Positions 1 through 9,001 are shown, counted from the first letter of the stretch. The stretch is DNA of 17,751 nucleotides from Lachnospiraceae bacterium (GCA_017464645.1 JAFTZF010000013.1:1-17751), one strand, 5' to 3'. The notes: generated from the sequence alone by a model not told the origin. Numbers and translations: made by a program.

Positions 1-564
1 GAGGGGGATATGCAGGCACGCAATATTCTGGTGGAGCACAATCTTCGTTTGGTAGCACATATTGTAAAAAAATATCAGAGTAGTGAGGATGTTACGGAGG
101 ATTTGATTTCCATTGGAACCATTGTATTGATTAAAGCGGTATCCACTTTTGAGGAGCATAAAGGAAAACTGGTCACTTATGCAGCCAAATGCATCGAAAA
201 CGAACTGCTCATGTTTATGCGCAGCAAAAAGAAGACTTCCAGGGAGACCTCTTATTATGAACCCATCGGTACGGACAAAGAGGGAAACGAGATCCATCTG
301 CTGGACATTATTGAAAGCCAGGAGAGGGATGCATTTACCCAGATCAGTTTAAAATCTGACAGCCTGAAAGCTTATGCACTGCTGGAGGAGATTTTGACAG
401 AGCGGGAACGGCAGGTGCTGGTCATGCGGTACGGCTTATATGATCAGCGGGAATATACCCAACGGGAAATTGCCCAAATGCTGGGGATTTCCAGGTCTTA
501 TGTGAGCCGGATTGAAAAGAAGGCTCTGGAAAAGCTGTGGCAGGAATTTCGCTGGGATGAATAG
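1..564 (+). CDS. sigK: RNA polymerase sporulation sigma factor SigK, 5' end missing
   Basis: Sigma-70 family factor that directs core RNA polymerase to late mother-cell sporulation promoters. The frame is already open at base 1 (E-G-D before the first Met at base 10), and family members have an N-terminal segment ahead of the ARNIL stretch, so the gene begins upstream of the window; the Met at 10 is internal. Visible are region 2 with NLRLVAHIVKKY, DLISIGTI and YAAKCIENELLMFMR, the SigK-like PIGTDKEGNEI linker, and region 4 with a helix-turn-helix in TQREIAQMLGISRSYVSRIE. The linker and region 4 fit SigK better than the paralogue SigE. Compared with the usual family sequence, GTIGLIKA reads GTIVLIKA and the KG-K-LVTYAAK stretch looks about one residue short. 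I see no skin-type interruption in the visible part. Family membership is certain; the choice of SigK is strong. Confidence 0.9.
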   Translation, partial: EGDMQARNILVEHNLRLVAHIVKKYQSSEDVTEDLISIGTIVLIKAVSTFEEHKGKLVTYAAKCIENELLMFMRSKKKTSRETSYYEPIGTDKEGNEIHLLDIIESQERDAFTQISLKSDSLKAYALLEEILTERERQVLVMRYGLYDQREYTQREIAQMLGISRSYVSRIEKKALEKLWQEFRWDE

Positions 565-570
565 AGAAAG

Positions 571-603
571 GGCGCGGGCAAAGCAATAAATTTTGTCTGC
601 GCC
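571..603 (+). terminator. Possible hairpin terminator after sigK
   Basis: A 12-bp stem with two G-T pairs joins 571-582 (GGCGCGGGCAAA) to 592-603, with a 9-base loop. It begins 6 bases after the sigK stop, the right place for a terminator, but no T-run follows, so it may be weak or only an mRNA-stabilising stem. Confidence 0.4.
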
Positions 604-627
604 TTAGTGGATTCTTCGCCGGAAAAC

Positions 628-656
628 TTGCGCAAAAGGGTGCATTGTGGTATACT
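628..656 (+). promoter_or_regulatory. Promoter for the yifB-dprA-topA group
   Basis: A -35 TTGCGC (628-633) and a -10 TATACT (651-656) are 17 bases apart, and TGG just before the -10 makes an extended -10. Transcription should begin near 663, giving a leader of about 125 bases before the yifB start. A perfect dyad lies right at the expected start point (666-681). Confidence 0.7.
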
Positions 657-665
657 TTTATCTAT

Positions 666-681
666 GGAACAGGTCTGTTCC
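666..681 (+). promoter_or_regulatory. Perfect dyad GGAACAG-GT-CTGTTCC at the yifB transcription start
   Basis: Two 7-base arms read as exact reverse complements around a 2-base centre, a few bases downstream of the -10 at 651-656. The position is typical for a repressor operator; as RNA it would be a 6-bp stem with a 4-base loop. A second short hairpin, TTCAGC-attc-GCTGAA, follows at 697-712. The binding protein is unknown. The GAAC/GTTC half sites are LexA-like, but they are 6 bases apart instead of the 4 of the Bacillus LexA box. Confidence 0.4.
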
Positions 682-787
682 GTCTGAGTTTAGTTCTTCA
701 GCATTCGCTGAAACGATTCACACAAAAAGCAACTTTATAACCTGAGAAAAGTCTTTTTATGCTGCGCAGAAAGGAGAATGTGTATTT

Positions 788-2341
788 TTGTTTGGGAAAA
801 TTTTATCTGCAGACGTGCGGGGGATTGAAGGCTATGGTGTCACTGTGGAGGTGGATATCAGTGACGGCCTGCCCATGTTTTTGATGGTGGGATATTTGTC
901 TTCGGAAGTGCGGGAGGCGGCGGACAGGGTTCGGACGGCACTGCGAAATTGCGGTGTGGTGCTGCCCGCGAAGCGGATCACGGTCAATCTGGCGCCCGCA
1001 GGGATTCGAAAGGCCGGATCCAAGTTTGATTTGCCTATTGCGGTAGGTGTGCTGGTTGCCATGGGATATTTGGATGGAAGGCTTCTGGCGCGGGTACTGG
1101 TGGCAGGAGAACTGAGCCTGAATGGGGAGATCCACGGAGTGCCCGGAATCCTGCCCATGGTGGAGACAGCCCGGGAGCTGGGTTGCAGCCATTGCATTGT
1201 GCCCCGGGAGAACAAAGGAGAAGCGGCTATTATTTCCGGTATTCAGACTTTGGGAGTGGGACATTTGCGGGAACTGCTGGAATGCTTTCCTTTGGATAGG
1301 CAGACAGGGATGCAGGAGATGACGCCGGTGCCTGCGGACCTGGAAAGTATGGAGCAGGCCCTTCGTCAGCCCCGGTATACCGTGGATTTCTCGGAAATTC
1401 ATGGACAGGAGAACGTAAAGCGGGCGGCCCAGGTGGCCGTGGCTGGCATGCACAATTTGCTTATGGTGGGGCCCCCGGGCTCTGGGAAGACCATGATAGC
1501 CAAGCGGATCCCTACGATCTTACCGCCGCTGACACTGGAGGAGAGTCTGGAGATTTCCAGGATTTACAGTATTGCCGGGCTTTTGTCCAGTCAGAAACCA
1601 TTGGTTTGCAATCGGCCATTCCGGGCGCCTCATCATACGAGCTCAGCGCCGGCACTAACAGGCGGCGGGCGGATCCCCATGCCGGGAGAGGTTTCTCTTG
1701 CCTCCAATGGGGTGCTCTTTCTGGATGAACTGCCGGAGTTTCGAAGATCGGTGCTGGAGGTGCTGCGCCAGCCCCTGGAGGAAGGAAAAGTATGTCTGTG
1801 CCGCAGCTATGGTACCTATGTTTATCCGGCCGAATTCATGCTGGTGGCAGCTATGAATCCCTGCCGATGCGGTCATTATCCGGATCTGAACAGCTGTACC
1901 TGTACGGCGGGGGACGTGGCCCGCTATCTGGGCAGGCTCAGCCGGCCTCTCTTAGACCGTATCGATATTTGCGTTGAGGCGCCTGGGCTTTCCTATGAGG
2001 AGCTGACAGAACGGACAGAGGGAGAGACTTCCCGGCAGATCCGGGAGCGGATGGTGCAGGTCCATGAGATCCAGCGGGAGCGCTATGCAGGTACAGAATA
2101 TCGGTTTAACAAAGATCTGAATGCAGCAGGCATTGAACGCTTTTGTCCTTTGGGACAGGCTCAGAAGCGGCTTTTGGAGGAGGCATTTCGAAAACTGAAG
2201 TTGAGCGCCAGGGGCTATCACAGGATGATCAAGGTGGCCAGAACCATTGCGGACATGGAGGAATCCCGGGAAATCCAGTGTTCTCATCTGATGGAGGCTA
2301 TCTGTTATCGGGCATTGGATAAAAAATATTGGACGAGGTGA
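788..2341 (+). CDS. yifB: YifB/ComM-type Mg-chelatase-like AAA+ ATPase
   Basis: AAA+ ATPase of the ComM family, related to Mg-chelatase subunit I. In Vibrio, ComM is a hexameric helicase that promotes branch migration during natural transformation; in Clostridia the role is not established. The N-terminal ChlI-like fold spans about residues 20-145. Walker A is GPPGSGKT at 228-235 and Walker B is VLFLDE at 309-314. The family motif NPCRCG carries Cys359 and Cys361, with Cys370 and Cys372 close behind. Length 517 aa is slightly above the usual 500-510. The start is TTG at 788, behind AAGGAG at 771-776; the nearby ATG at 778 is in another frame, and the resulting N-terminus MFGKILSADVRGI matches the family. 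dprA follows after 3 bases, so the two are co-transcribed, and both have transformation-linked relatives. Confidence 0.93.
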   Translation: MFGKILSADVRGIEGYGVTVEVDISDGLPMFLMVGYLSSEVREAADRVRTALRNCGVVLPAKRITVNLAPAGIRKAGSKFDLPIAVGVLVAMGYLDGRLLARVLVAGELSLNGEIHGVPGILPMVETARELGCSHCIVPRENKGEAAIISGIQTLGVGHLRELLECFPLDRQTGMQEMTPVPADLESMEQALRQPRYTVDFSEIHGQENVKRAAQVAVAGMHNLLMVGPPGSGKTMIAKRIPTILPPLTLEESLEISRIYSIAGLLSSQKPLVCNRPFRAPHHTSSAPALTGGGRIPMPGEVSLASNGVLFLDELPEFRRSVLEVLRQPLEEGKVCLCRSYGTYVYPAEFMLVAAMNPCRCGHYPDLNSCTCTAGDVARYLGRLSRPLLDRIDICVEAPGLSYEELTERTEGETSRQIRERMVQVHEIQRERYAGTEYRFNKDLNAAGIERFCPLGQAQKRLLEEAFRKLKLSARGYHRMIKVARTIADMEESREIQCSHLMEAICYRALDKKYWTR

Positions 2342-2344
2342 AAA

Positions 2345-3433
2345 ATGGAGGCATATTGGTACTGGCTTTGTCATGAACTATATATAGAACGAGCCTGGGC
2401 GCGGGAACTGCTGAAGGCATACGGTTCTCCGGAAAATGTATTTCGGGCAAGTGAGGAGGAGCTGCTTACGCGGTATCCAAAGAAGGCTGCCCGTAATCTG
2501 GATATTCTCCGCAGGCGGGAGCAGTGGGAGCCGCAAAAGGCCTATGAGGAATGCCTGGAAAGGGGAATTTGGTTTTACAGCTGTGAGAGCAGGGAATTCC
2601 CCCAGGCGCTTCGAACCATTTCCGACAGCCCTCTGGGGCTTTTTGGCAAGGGGAGCCTGCCGGATCCAGACAGGCCCAGTGTAGCTATTGTTGGGGCCCG
2701 CATCTGCAGTGATTATGGAAAGATGACAGCTCGGCTGTTTGGAAGAGATTTAGCAGAACATAAGGTACAGGTGATCAGCGGAATGGCAGCGGGTGTGGAT
2801 GGCTATGCCCAGCGGGGAGCTCTGGAGGGAAAAGGGAAGACTTTTGCAGTTCTTGGCTGCGGCGTGGACGTCTGCTATCCCAGACAGAATCGGGAGCTGT
2901 ACACGGTGCTGGAAAAGGAGGGAGGCATCTTAAGTGAGTATCCGCCGGGGACGGCGCCCCTGGCTCATTTGTTTCCCTTGCGCAATCGGATTATCAGCGG
3001 TCTTTCCAAGGCAGTTCTGGTGGTAGAGGCAAAGGAAAAGAGCGGTTCTCTTATTACGGCGGACGTGGCCCTGGAGCAGGGAAGAGAGGTGTTTGCAGTG
3101 CCGGGACGCATGGGAGATGCTTTAAGCGCAGGCTGCAACCGCCTCATCGCCCAGGGAGCTGGCATTGCGCTCTCCCCGGAATACTTGCGTACGGAACTTG
3201 GGATTTCTACTATTAAAAAGGAGGGAAAAAAAGAAATTGCAAAAAATTTACTTGAAAGCTCAGAATTTTTAGTGTATAGTTGTCTAAGTTTACAGTCGCA
3301 GCATATCGAGGAAATTCGGAAAAAGACAGGACTGCCATTACTGGAAGTGATGAAAATACTGGTATCTCTGGAATTAAAAGGATGGGTATGTGAAGTACAG
3401 AAGAACTATTATAGTAAAAGAGACAGCAGTTGA
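2345..3433 (+). CDS. dprA: DNA-processing protein DprA
   Basis: DprA/Smf binds incoming single-stranded DNA and loads RecA on it in transformable bacteria; it is also widespread in species not known to be competent. An N-terminal helical (SAM/HhH-like) segment of about 70 residues precedes an extended Rossmann fold with VAIVGAR (113-119), SGMAAGVD (145-152) and FPLRNRIISGLS (210-221), all family hallmarks. A C-terminal winged-helix DML1-like domain covers about 300-358. The length of 362 aa is normal. The ATG lies 3 bases after the yifB stop, with GAGGTG at 2334-2339 as ribosome binding site. Bases from about 3200 to 3420 are richer in A than the rest of the gene, matching the lysine-rich linker into the winged helix. 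Confidence 0.95.
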   Translation: MEAYWYWLCHELYIERAWARELLKAYGSPENVFRASEEELLTRYPKKAARNLDILRRREQWEPQKAYEECLERGIWFYSCESREFPQALRTISDSPLGLFGKGSLPDPDRPSVAIVGARICSDYGKMTARLFGRDLAEHKVQVISGMAAGVDGYAQRGALEGKGKTFAVLGCGVDVCYPRQNRELYTVLEKEGGILSEYPPGTAPLAHLFPLRNRIISGLSKAVLVVEAKEKSGSLITADVALEQGREVFAVPGRMGDALSAGCNRLIAQGAGIALSPEYLRTELGISTIKKEGKKEIAKNLLESSEFLVYSCLSLQSQHIEEIRKKTGLPLLEVMKILVSLELKGWVCEVQKNYYSKRDSS

Positions 3434-3456
3434 TATGCAGCGGAAAGAAGGGTTTT

Positions 3457-5541
3457 ATGGCAAAGTATTTAGTGATTGTGGAGTCACCTGCAAAGGTGAA
3501 GACGATAAAAAAGTTTTTGGGATCTAATTACGAAGTGGTAGCTTCTCAGGGGCATGTACGGGATATGCCCAAGAGTCAGCTGGGGTTTGATGCAAAAAAC
3601 GGCTACGAGCCCAAATACATCACCATTCGCGGAAAGGGGGATATCCTGGCCAAGCTTCGCAAGGAAGCGAAGAAGGCAGACAAGGTATATCTGGCAACGG
3701 ACCCTGACCGTGAAGGAGAGGCTATTTCCTGGCATTTATCCGAGGCGTTAAAGCTGGATGATAAGAAAATGTGCCGGATCAGCTTTAATGAAATTACAAA
3801 AACTGCAGTGAAGGCTGCCTTAAAGGAAGCCCGGCAGATTGACATGGACCTGGTAAATGCACAGCAGGCCCGCCGGATGCTGGACCGCATGGTGGGTTAC
3901 CGCATCAGTCCCATTCTCTGGGCAAAGGTAAAGCGGGGCCTTAGTGCAGGCCGTGTACAGTCTGTGGCACTGCGTATCATTGCAGACCGGGAAGAGGAGA
4001 TCAATGCTTTCATCCCCGAAGAATACTGGACGCTGGATGCCAAATTTGCGCTTCCCGGAGAGAAGAAACCACTGAACGCAAAGTTTTACGGAACCAAATC
4101 CAAGAAGCTGACAATCTCTTCCAAAGAGCAGCTGGATGATATTTTAAAGGAGCTGGAGGGAGTTTCCTATCAGGTGGCAGATGTAAAGAGGGGAGAGCGG
4201 ATAAAGAAGGCGCCCCTGCCCTTTACTACCAGTACTTTGCAGCAGGAGGCTTCCAAGACCTTGAATTTCTCCACTCAGAAGACCATGCGCCTGGCGCAGC
4301 AGCTGTATGAAGGTGTGGACATCAAGGGAAATGGCACCGTTGGTGTGATTACTTATCTGCGTACGGATTCCACCCGTGTTTCCGAGGAAGCTCAGAAAAA
4401 CACAAGAGAGTATATTGAAAAGCAGTATGGCCAGAATTATGTATCTAAGTCCCAGGGGGCAAAAGCCACCGGCAAGAAGATACAGGATGCCCATGAGGCC
4501 ATTCGTCCTACGGATATTGCACGGACACCTGCTGTACTGAAGGATTCCCTGACCAGAGACCAGCTGCGTTTATACCAGCTGATCTGGAAGCGTTTCATGG
4601 CCAGCCAGATGGCAGATGCGGTGTATGAGACCACCAGTGTGAAGATTGACGGAGGAAAGTATCGGTTTACCGTGTCTGCCTCTAAGGTTCAGTTTGACGG
4701 CTTCATGTCTGTCTATGTACAGGAAGAGGAGGAAAAGTCCGACAGCAACATGCTGGCAAAGGGACTGGATAAGGATACTGCACTGGAGTTTAAGGAGTTT
4801 GACAGCAAGCAGCACTTTACTCAGCCGCCGGCTCATTACACAGAGGCGGCCCTGGTAAAGACCCTGGAGGAGCTGGGCATCGGACGTCCCAGCACCTATG
4901 CGCCAACCATTACCACCATCATTGCCAGACGGTATGTGGCTAAGGAAAATCGTAATCTGTATCTGACAGAGCTGGGCGAGGTAGTCAATCATATGATGAA
5001 ACAGGCATTCCCCAGCATTGTAGAGGTGGACTTTACAGCCAATATGGAAGGCCTTCTGGACTGCGTGGAAGAAGGTACGGTCAATTGGAAGACCGTAGTA
5101 GAGAATTTCTATCCGGATCTGGAGGAGGCAGTTTTGCAGGCGGAGAAGGATCTGGAGCGGATTAAGATTGAGGATGAAGTTACCGATGTGGTCTGCGAGG
5201 AATGCGGACGGCACATGGTGATCAAATATGGACCTCACGGCCGTTTCCTGGCGTGCCCCGGATTCCCGGACTGCCGCAACACCAGACCATATCTGGAAAA
5301 AGTCGGCGTACCCTGTCCCGTGTGCGGAAAAGATGTGGTACTGCGTAAATCCAAAAAGGGAAGAAAGTATTACGGATGCGAGGCAAATCCGGAATGCTCC
5401 TTTATGTCCTGGCAGAAGCCTTCAGACCAGAAATGTCCCAAGTGCGGCAGCTATATGGTGGAGAAAGGCACAAAAGTAGTCTGCGCAGACGAAAAATGTG
5501 GTTATATTGCGGGAAAACAGCAGGATAACCAGAAAAAATAA
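3457..5541 (+). CDS. topA: DNA topoisomerase I (type IA)
   Basis: Relaxes negative supercoils by passing strands through a transient single-strand break. The Toprim domain opens with VIVESPAKVKTI (Glu9) and carries DPDREGE at 82-88; the catalytic Tyr300 lies in GVITYLRTDST. Three C-terminal four-Cys zinc ribbons are intact: Cys580/583/600/606, Cys620/623/641/647 and Cys660/663/676/681. At 694 aa it is close to the Bacillus length. The frame is open from a TTG at 3430 that overlaps dprA, but the ATG at 3457 has a good ribosome binding site (AAAGAAGG, 5 bases away) and yields the family N-terminus MAKYLVIVES, so it is chosen. It follows dprA by 23 bases in the same transcription unit; the smf-topA order is conserved in Firmicutes. 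Confidence 0.97.
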   Translation: MAKYLVIVESPAKVKTIKKFLGSNYEVVASQGHVRDMPKSQLGFDAKNGYEPKYITIRGKGDILAKLRKEAKKADKVYLATDPDREGEAISWHLSEALKLDDKKMCRISFNEITKTAVKAALKEARQIDMDLVNAQQARRMLDRMVGYRISPILWAKVKRGLSAGRVQSVALRIIADREEEINAFIPEEYWTLDAKFALPGEKKPLNAKFYGTKSKKLTISSKEQLDDILKELEGVSYQVADVKRGERIKKAPLPFTTSTLQQEASKTLNFSTQKTMRLAQQLYEGVDIKGNGTVGVITYLRTDSTRVSEEAQKNTREYIEKQYGQNYVSKSQGAKATGKKIQDAHEAIRPTDIARTPAVLKDSLTRDQLRLYQLIWKRFMASQMADAVYETTSVKIDGGKYRFTVSASKVQFDGFMSVYVQEEEEKSDSNMLAKGLDKDTALEFKEFDSKQHFTQPPAHYTEAALVKTLEELGIGRPSTYAPTITTIIARRYVAKENRNLYLTELGEVVNHMMKQAFPSIVEVDFTANMEGLLDCVEEGTVNWKTVVENFYPDLEEAVLQAEKDLERIKIEDEVTDVVCEECGRHMVIKYGPHGRFLACPGFPDCRNTRPYLEKVGVPCPVCGKDVVLRKSKKGRKYYGCEANPECSFMSWQKPSDQKCPKCGSYMVEKGTKVVCADEKCGYIAGKQQDNQKK

Positions 5542-5545
5542 GCCA

Positions 5546-5560
5546 AATATTCAGAATTTA
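5546..5560 (+). promoter_or_regulatory. CodY-box-like site upstream of codY
   Basis: AATATTCAGAATTTA matches 11 of 15 bases of the CodY consensus AATTTTCWGAAAATT, including the central TTCWGAA. It ends 11 bases before the -35 of the putative codY promoter, so it fits autoregulation or control of read-through from topA. The match is incomplete and the region is AT-rich, so confidence is modest. Confidence 0.4.
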
Positions 5561-5571
5561 CAAAAAAATCA

Positions 5572-5600
5572 TTGAAAATAAAAAAACTCTGTGATAGGAT
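5572..5600 (+). promoter_or_regulatory. Putative codY promoter
   Basis: TTGAAA (5572-5577) and TAGGAT (5595-5600) are separated by 17 bases, with TGA in front of the -10 forming an extended -10. Start would be near 5607, just ahead of the GGAGGAA ribosome binding site at 5611-5617. It would let codY be expressed apart from topA. Confidence 0.55.
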
Positions 5601-5625
5601 GAAAAAACAGGGAGGAATATTTGCA

Positions 5626-6402
5626 ATGAGTGTACAATTATTAGATAAAACAAGAAAAATAAACAAATTGCTGCACAACAACAGCTCCAGCAAGGTAGTA
5701 TTCAACGATATCTGTCAGGTGCTTACCGAGATTCTGGCTTCCAATGTCCTGGTGATCAGTAAAAAGGGCAAGGTGCTGGGTGTTAGCTGTTGTCCCGGCG
5801 TGGAAGAACTGCATGAATTGATCGTGGATCAGGTGGGCGGTCATATTGACAGGCTGCTGAACGAGCGTCTGCTGAGTATTCTTTCCACCAAGGAGAATGT
5901 AAATCTGCAGACACTGGGATTTGTTTCTGAAAATGTAAATCAGTATCAGGCGATTATTACTCCCATTGATATTGCCGGCGAACGTCTGGGTACACTGTTC
6001 TTATACAAATATGGTGAGCAGTACAATATTGACGACATTATTTTGAGCGAATACGGCACCACCGTGGTGGGTCTGGAGATGATGCGTTCTGTCAATGAAG
6101 AGAGCGCAGAGGAGTCCAGAAAGGTACAGATCGTAAAATCTGCCATCAGTACCCTGTCCTTCTCAGAGCTGGAAGCCATCATTCATATTTTTGATGAACT
6201 GGATGGAGACGAAGGTATTCTGGTAGCCAGCCGGATCGCAGACAGTGTGGGAATTACCCGTTCTGTGATCGTAAATGCCCTGCGCAAGTTTGAAAGTGCA
6301 GGTGTCATCGAGTCCCGTTCTTCCGGTATGAAGGGAACTTACATCAAGGTAGTCAATGATGTGATCTTCGAAGAGCTGGATCGTTTGAAACAGAAAAAGT
6401 AG
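5626..6402 (+). CDS. codY: GTP-sensing transcriptional pleiotropic repressor CodY
   Basis: Global nutritional repressor of Firmicutes; in Bacillus its DNA binding is stimulated by branched-chain amino acids and GTP. The N-terminal GAF-like effector domain covers about residues 1-155, and the C-terminal winged helix includes the nearly invariant run ASRIADSVGITRSVIVNALR (201-220) followed by SAGVIESRSSGMKGTY. The start is the ATG at 5626, behind GGAGG at 5611-5615; this gives 258 aa, against 259 in B. subtilis. An earlier in-frame TTG at 5572 is rejected because it coincides with the putative -35. The GAF segment around residues 55-110 is divergent: the Arg and the FPVE stretch that hold isoleucine in B. 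subtilis have no obvious counterpart. It directly follows topA, without the trmFO, codV and hslVU genes found between them in B. subtilis. Confidence 0.96.
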   Translation: MSVQLLDKTRKINKLLHNNSSSKVVFNDICQVLTEILASNVLVISKKGKVLGVSCCPGVEELHELIVDQVGGHIDRLLNERLLSILSTKENVNLQTLGFVSENVNQYQAIITPIDIAGERLGTLFLYKYGEQYNIDDIILSEYGTTVVGLEMMRSVNEESAEESRKVQIVKSAISTLSFSELEAIIHIFDELDGDEGILVASRIADSVGITRSVIVNALRKFESAGVIESRSSGMKGTYIKVVNDVIFEELDRLKQKK

Positions 6403-6432
6403 TAAGATTTTACGGAAAAAAGAATAAAATAG

Positions 6433-6500
6433 AAGCAGTTGGTGCAAAAGAGAGGCCGGATAAGAGAGCCGGGAGAATAGTTTGTATCAGCTGCTTTTTT
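6433..6500 (+). terminator. Intrinsic terminator after codY with nested stem
   Basis: A 16-bp stem with three G-T pairs joins 6433-6448 to 6481-6496, and the run ends in T6 at 6495-6500. The long loop holds a second small stem (CCGG at 6456-6459 with CCGG at 6469-6472). It isolates the topA-codY unit from groES. Confidence 0.8.
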
Positions 6501-6536
6501 GAATTCTAAAAAAAATATAAAATTCGGGAAAGGGTG

Positions 6537-6565
6537 TTGACAAATACAGGGGAAAGTCTTAATAT
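6537..6565 (+). promoter_or_regulatory. Promoter of groES-groEL
   Basis: A consensus TTGACA (6537-6542) and TAATAT (6560-6565) are 17 bases apart. An A/T-rich stretch (6506-6524) lies just upstream and may act as an UP element. The CIRCE operator follows in the first transcribed bases. Confidence 0.9.
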
Positions 6566-6577
6566 AAGTCACAGAGG

Positions 6578-6604
6578 TTAGCACTCGAACAAGAAGAGTG
6601 CTAA
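6578..6604 (+). promoter_or_regulatory. CIRCE operator (HrcA binding site)
   Basis: TTAGCACTC (6578-6586), nine bases, then GAGTGCTAA (6596-6604): a perfect copy of the CIRCE consensus. It lies about +6 to +33 of the groESL transcript, the usual position for HrcA repression with induction on heat or misfolding stress. hrcA itself is not in the window. Confidence 0.98.
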
Positions 6605-6643
6605 TAACAAAAATAGAGATTGATATTTTAAGGAGGAATAGAA

Positions 6644-6931
6644 ATGAAATTAGTACCGTTAGGAGACAGAGTTGTATTAAAACAGTCTGCAGCAGAAGAA
6701 ACCACCGCATCCGGTATTATCCTTGCAAGCAAGTCCCAGGAGAAACCCCAGGAAGCAGAAGTAGTTGCTGTTGGACCCGGCGGAATGGTAGATGGAAAAG
6801 AAGTAACCATGCAGGTAAAAGCAGGAGACAAAGTAATCTACTCTAAATACGCAGGAAACGAAGTAAAGCTGGGCGATGAGGAGTACATCATTGTTCGTCA
6901 GAGCGATATTCTGGCAATCGTAGAGAAATAA
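6644..6931 (+). CDS. groES: Co-chaperonin GroES (Cpn10)
   Basis: Heptameric lid of the GroEL folding chamber in the cytoplasm. The 95-aa length is typical. The N-terminus [13 protein letters not shown], the mobile loop around residues 16-32 ([16 protein letters not shown]) that docks onto GroEL, and the VVAVGPGG turn are all present. The ribosome binding site AGGAGGA at 6631-6637 is strong. groEL follows after 30 bases, in one HrcA/CIRCE-controlled operon. Confidence 0.98.
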   Translation: MKLVPLGDRVVLKQSAAEETTASGIILASKSQEKPQEAEVVAVGPGGMVDGKEVTMQVKAGDKVIYSKYAGNEVKLGDEEYIIVRQSDILAIVEK

Positions 6932-6955
6932 GACTGGACATAAAATCGGAGGTAG

Positions 6956-8581
<1,626 letters not shown>

Positions 8582-8633
8582 GACGCAAGAAAATTAAAGA
8601 GAAAGTATCCACATAGGGTAGATATCATAAAAT

Positions 8634-8675
8634 AGGAGAGGTCATGATAACAGAGTTTGTCGTGACTTCTCTTGT
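8634..8675 (+). terminator. Intrinsic terminator of groES-groEL
   Basis: A 17-bp stem joins 8634-8650 to 8657-8673, with three G-T pairs and a 6-base loop, followed by a T-rich but interrupted tail (CTTGTTCTAT). It starts 53 bases after the groEL stop. Confidence 0.75.
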
Positions 8676-8833
8676 TCTATAGTCAAATTTAATGTGACAT
8701 ACTTTTGTCTAACAGAGGAAACGATAAATTGGACAAATCGCTTTCGACTTTACATCGACAGCGGTATACGTCTACCCACTGAAACCTTACATGGTATTTG
8801 TGATTGGTAGAATTTTCGAAGATTTCCATTTCT

Positions 8834-9001
8834 ATTACCTACCTTTTCTAATTTTTTTTACTTACAGTAGGTAAAAATTGCGGTTTGATCGGCTTGGATT
8901 ACCTATTATAGGTTTGTTGGACGGAGTTAGAAGGTAACCAACAGTTTTTTGAGGGATAATTTTACCTGCTGTGAATTCCCTTAATTATAATAGTAGGTAA
9001 T
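8834..9001 (+). repeat. Cluster of TTACCTAC / GTAGGTAA motifs in alternating orientation
   Basis: Copies: TTACCTAC (8835-8842), GTAGGTAA (8867-8874), TTACCTAT (8899-8906) inside the dyad ACCTAT-T-ATAGGT (8901-8913), TTACCTGC (8962-8969) and GTAGGTAA (8993-9000). The outermost pair forms a perfect 9-base inverted repeat, ATTACCTAC (8834-8842) and GTAGGTAAT (8993-9001). Pairing can give hairpins 8835-8842/8867-8874 (8 bp) and 8962-8972/8990-9000 (11 bp, two G-T). It could be an operator array, a structured leader RNA, or a small mobile-element relic; the sequence does not decide. Confidence 0.6.

Noticed and set aside
666..681. LexA (SOS) box
   Set aside because: The GAAC and GTTC halves are separated by 6 bases, while the Bacillus-type box has 4; kept only as an unassigned dyad.
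3430..3456. Earlier TTG start for topA, overlapping dprA by 4 bases
   Set aside because: The ATG at 3457 has a proper ribosome binding site and gives the conserved N-terminus MAKYLVIVES; the nine extra residues are not part of the family.
5572..5625. Upstream TTG start for codY
   Set aside because: It has no ribosome binding site, falls on the putative -35, and makes the protein 18 residues longer than the family; the ATG at 5626 is right.
8834..9001. Definite MITE with 9-bp terminal inverted repeats
   Set aside because: No convincing target-site duplication flanks the outer repeats, and no second copy occurs in the window; kept as one of several explanations.
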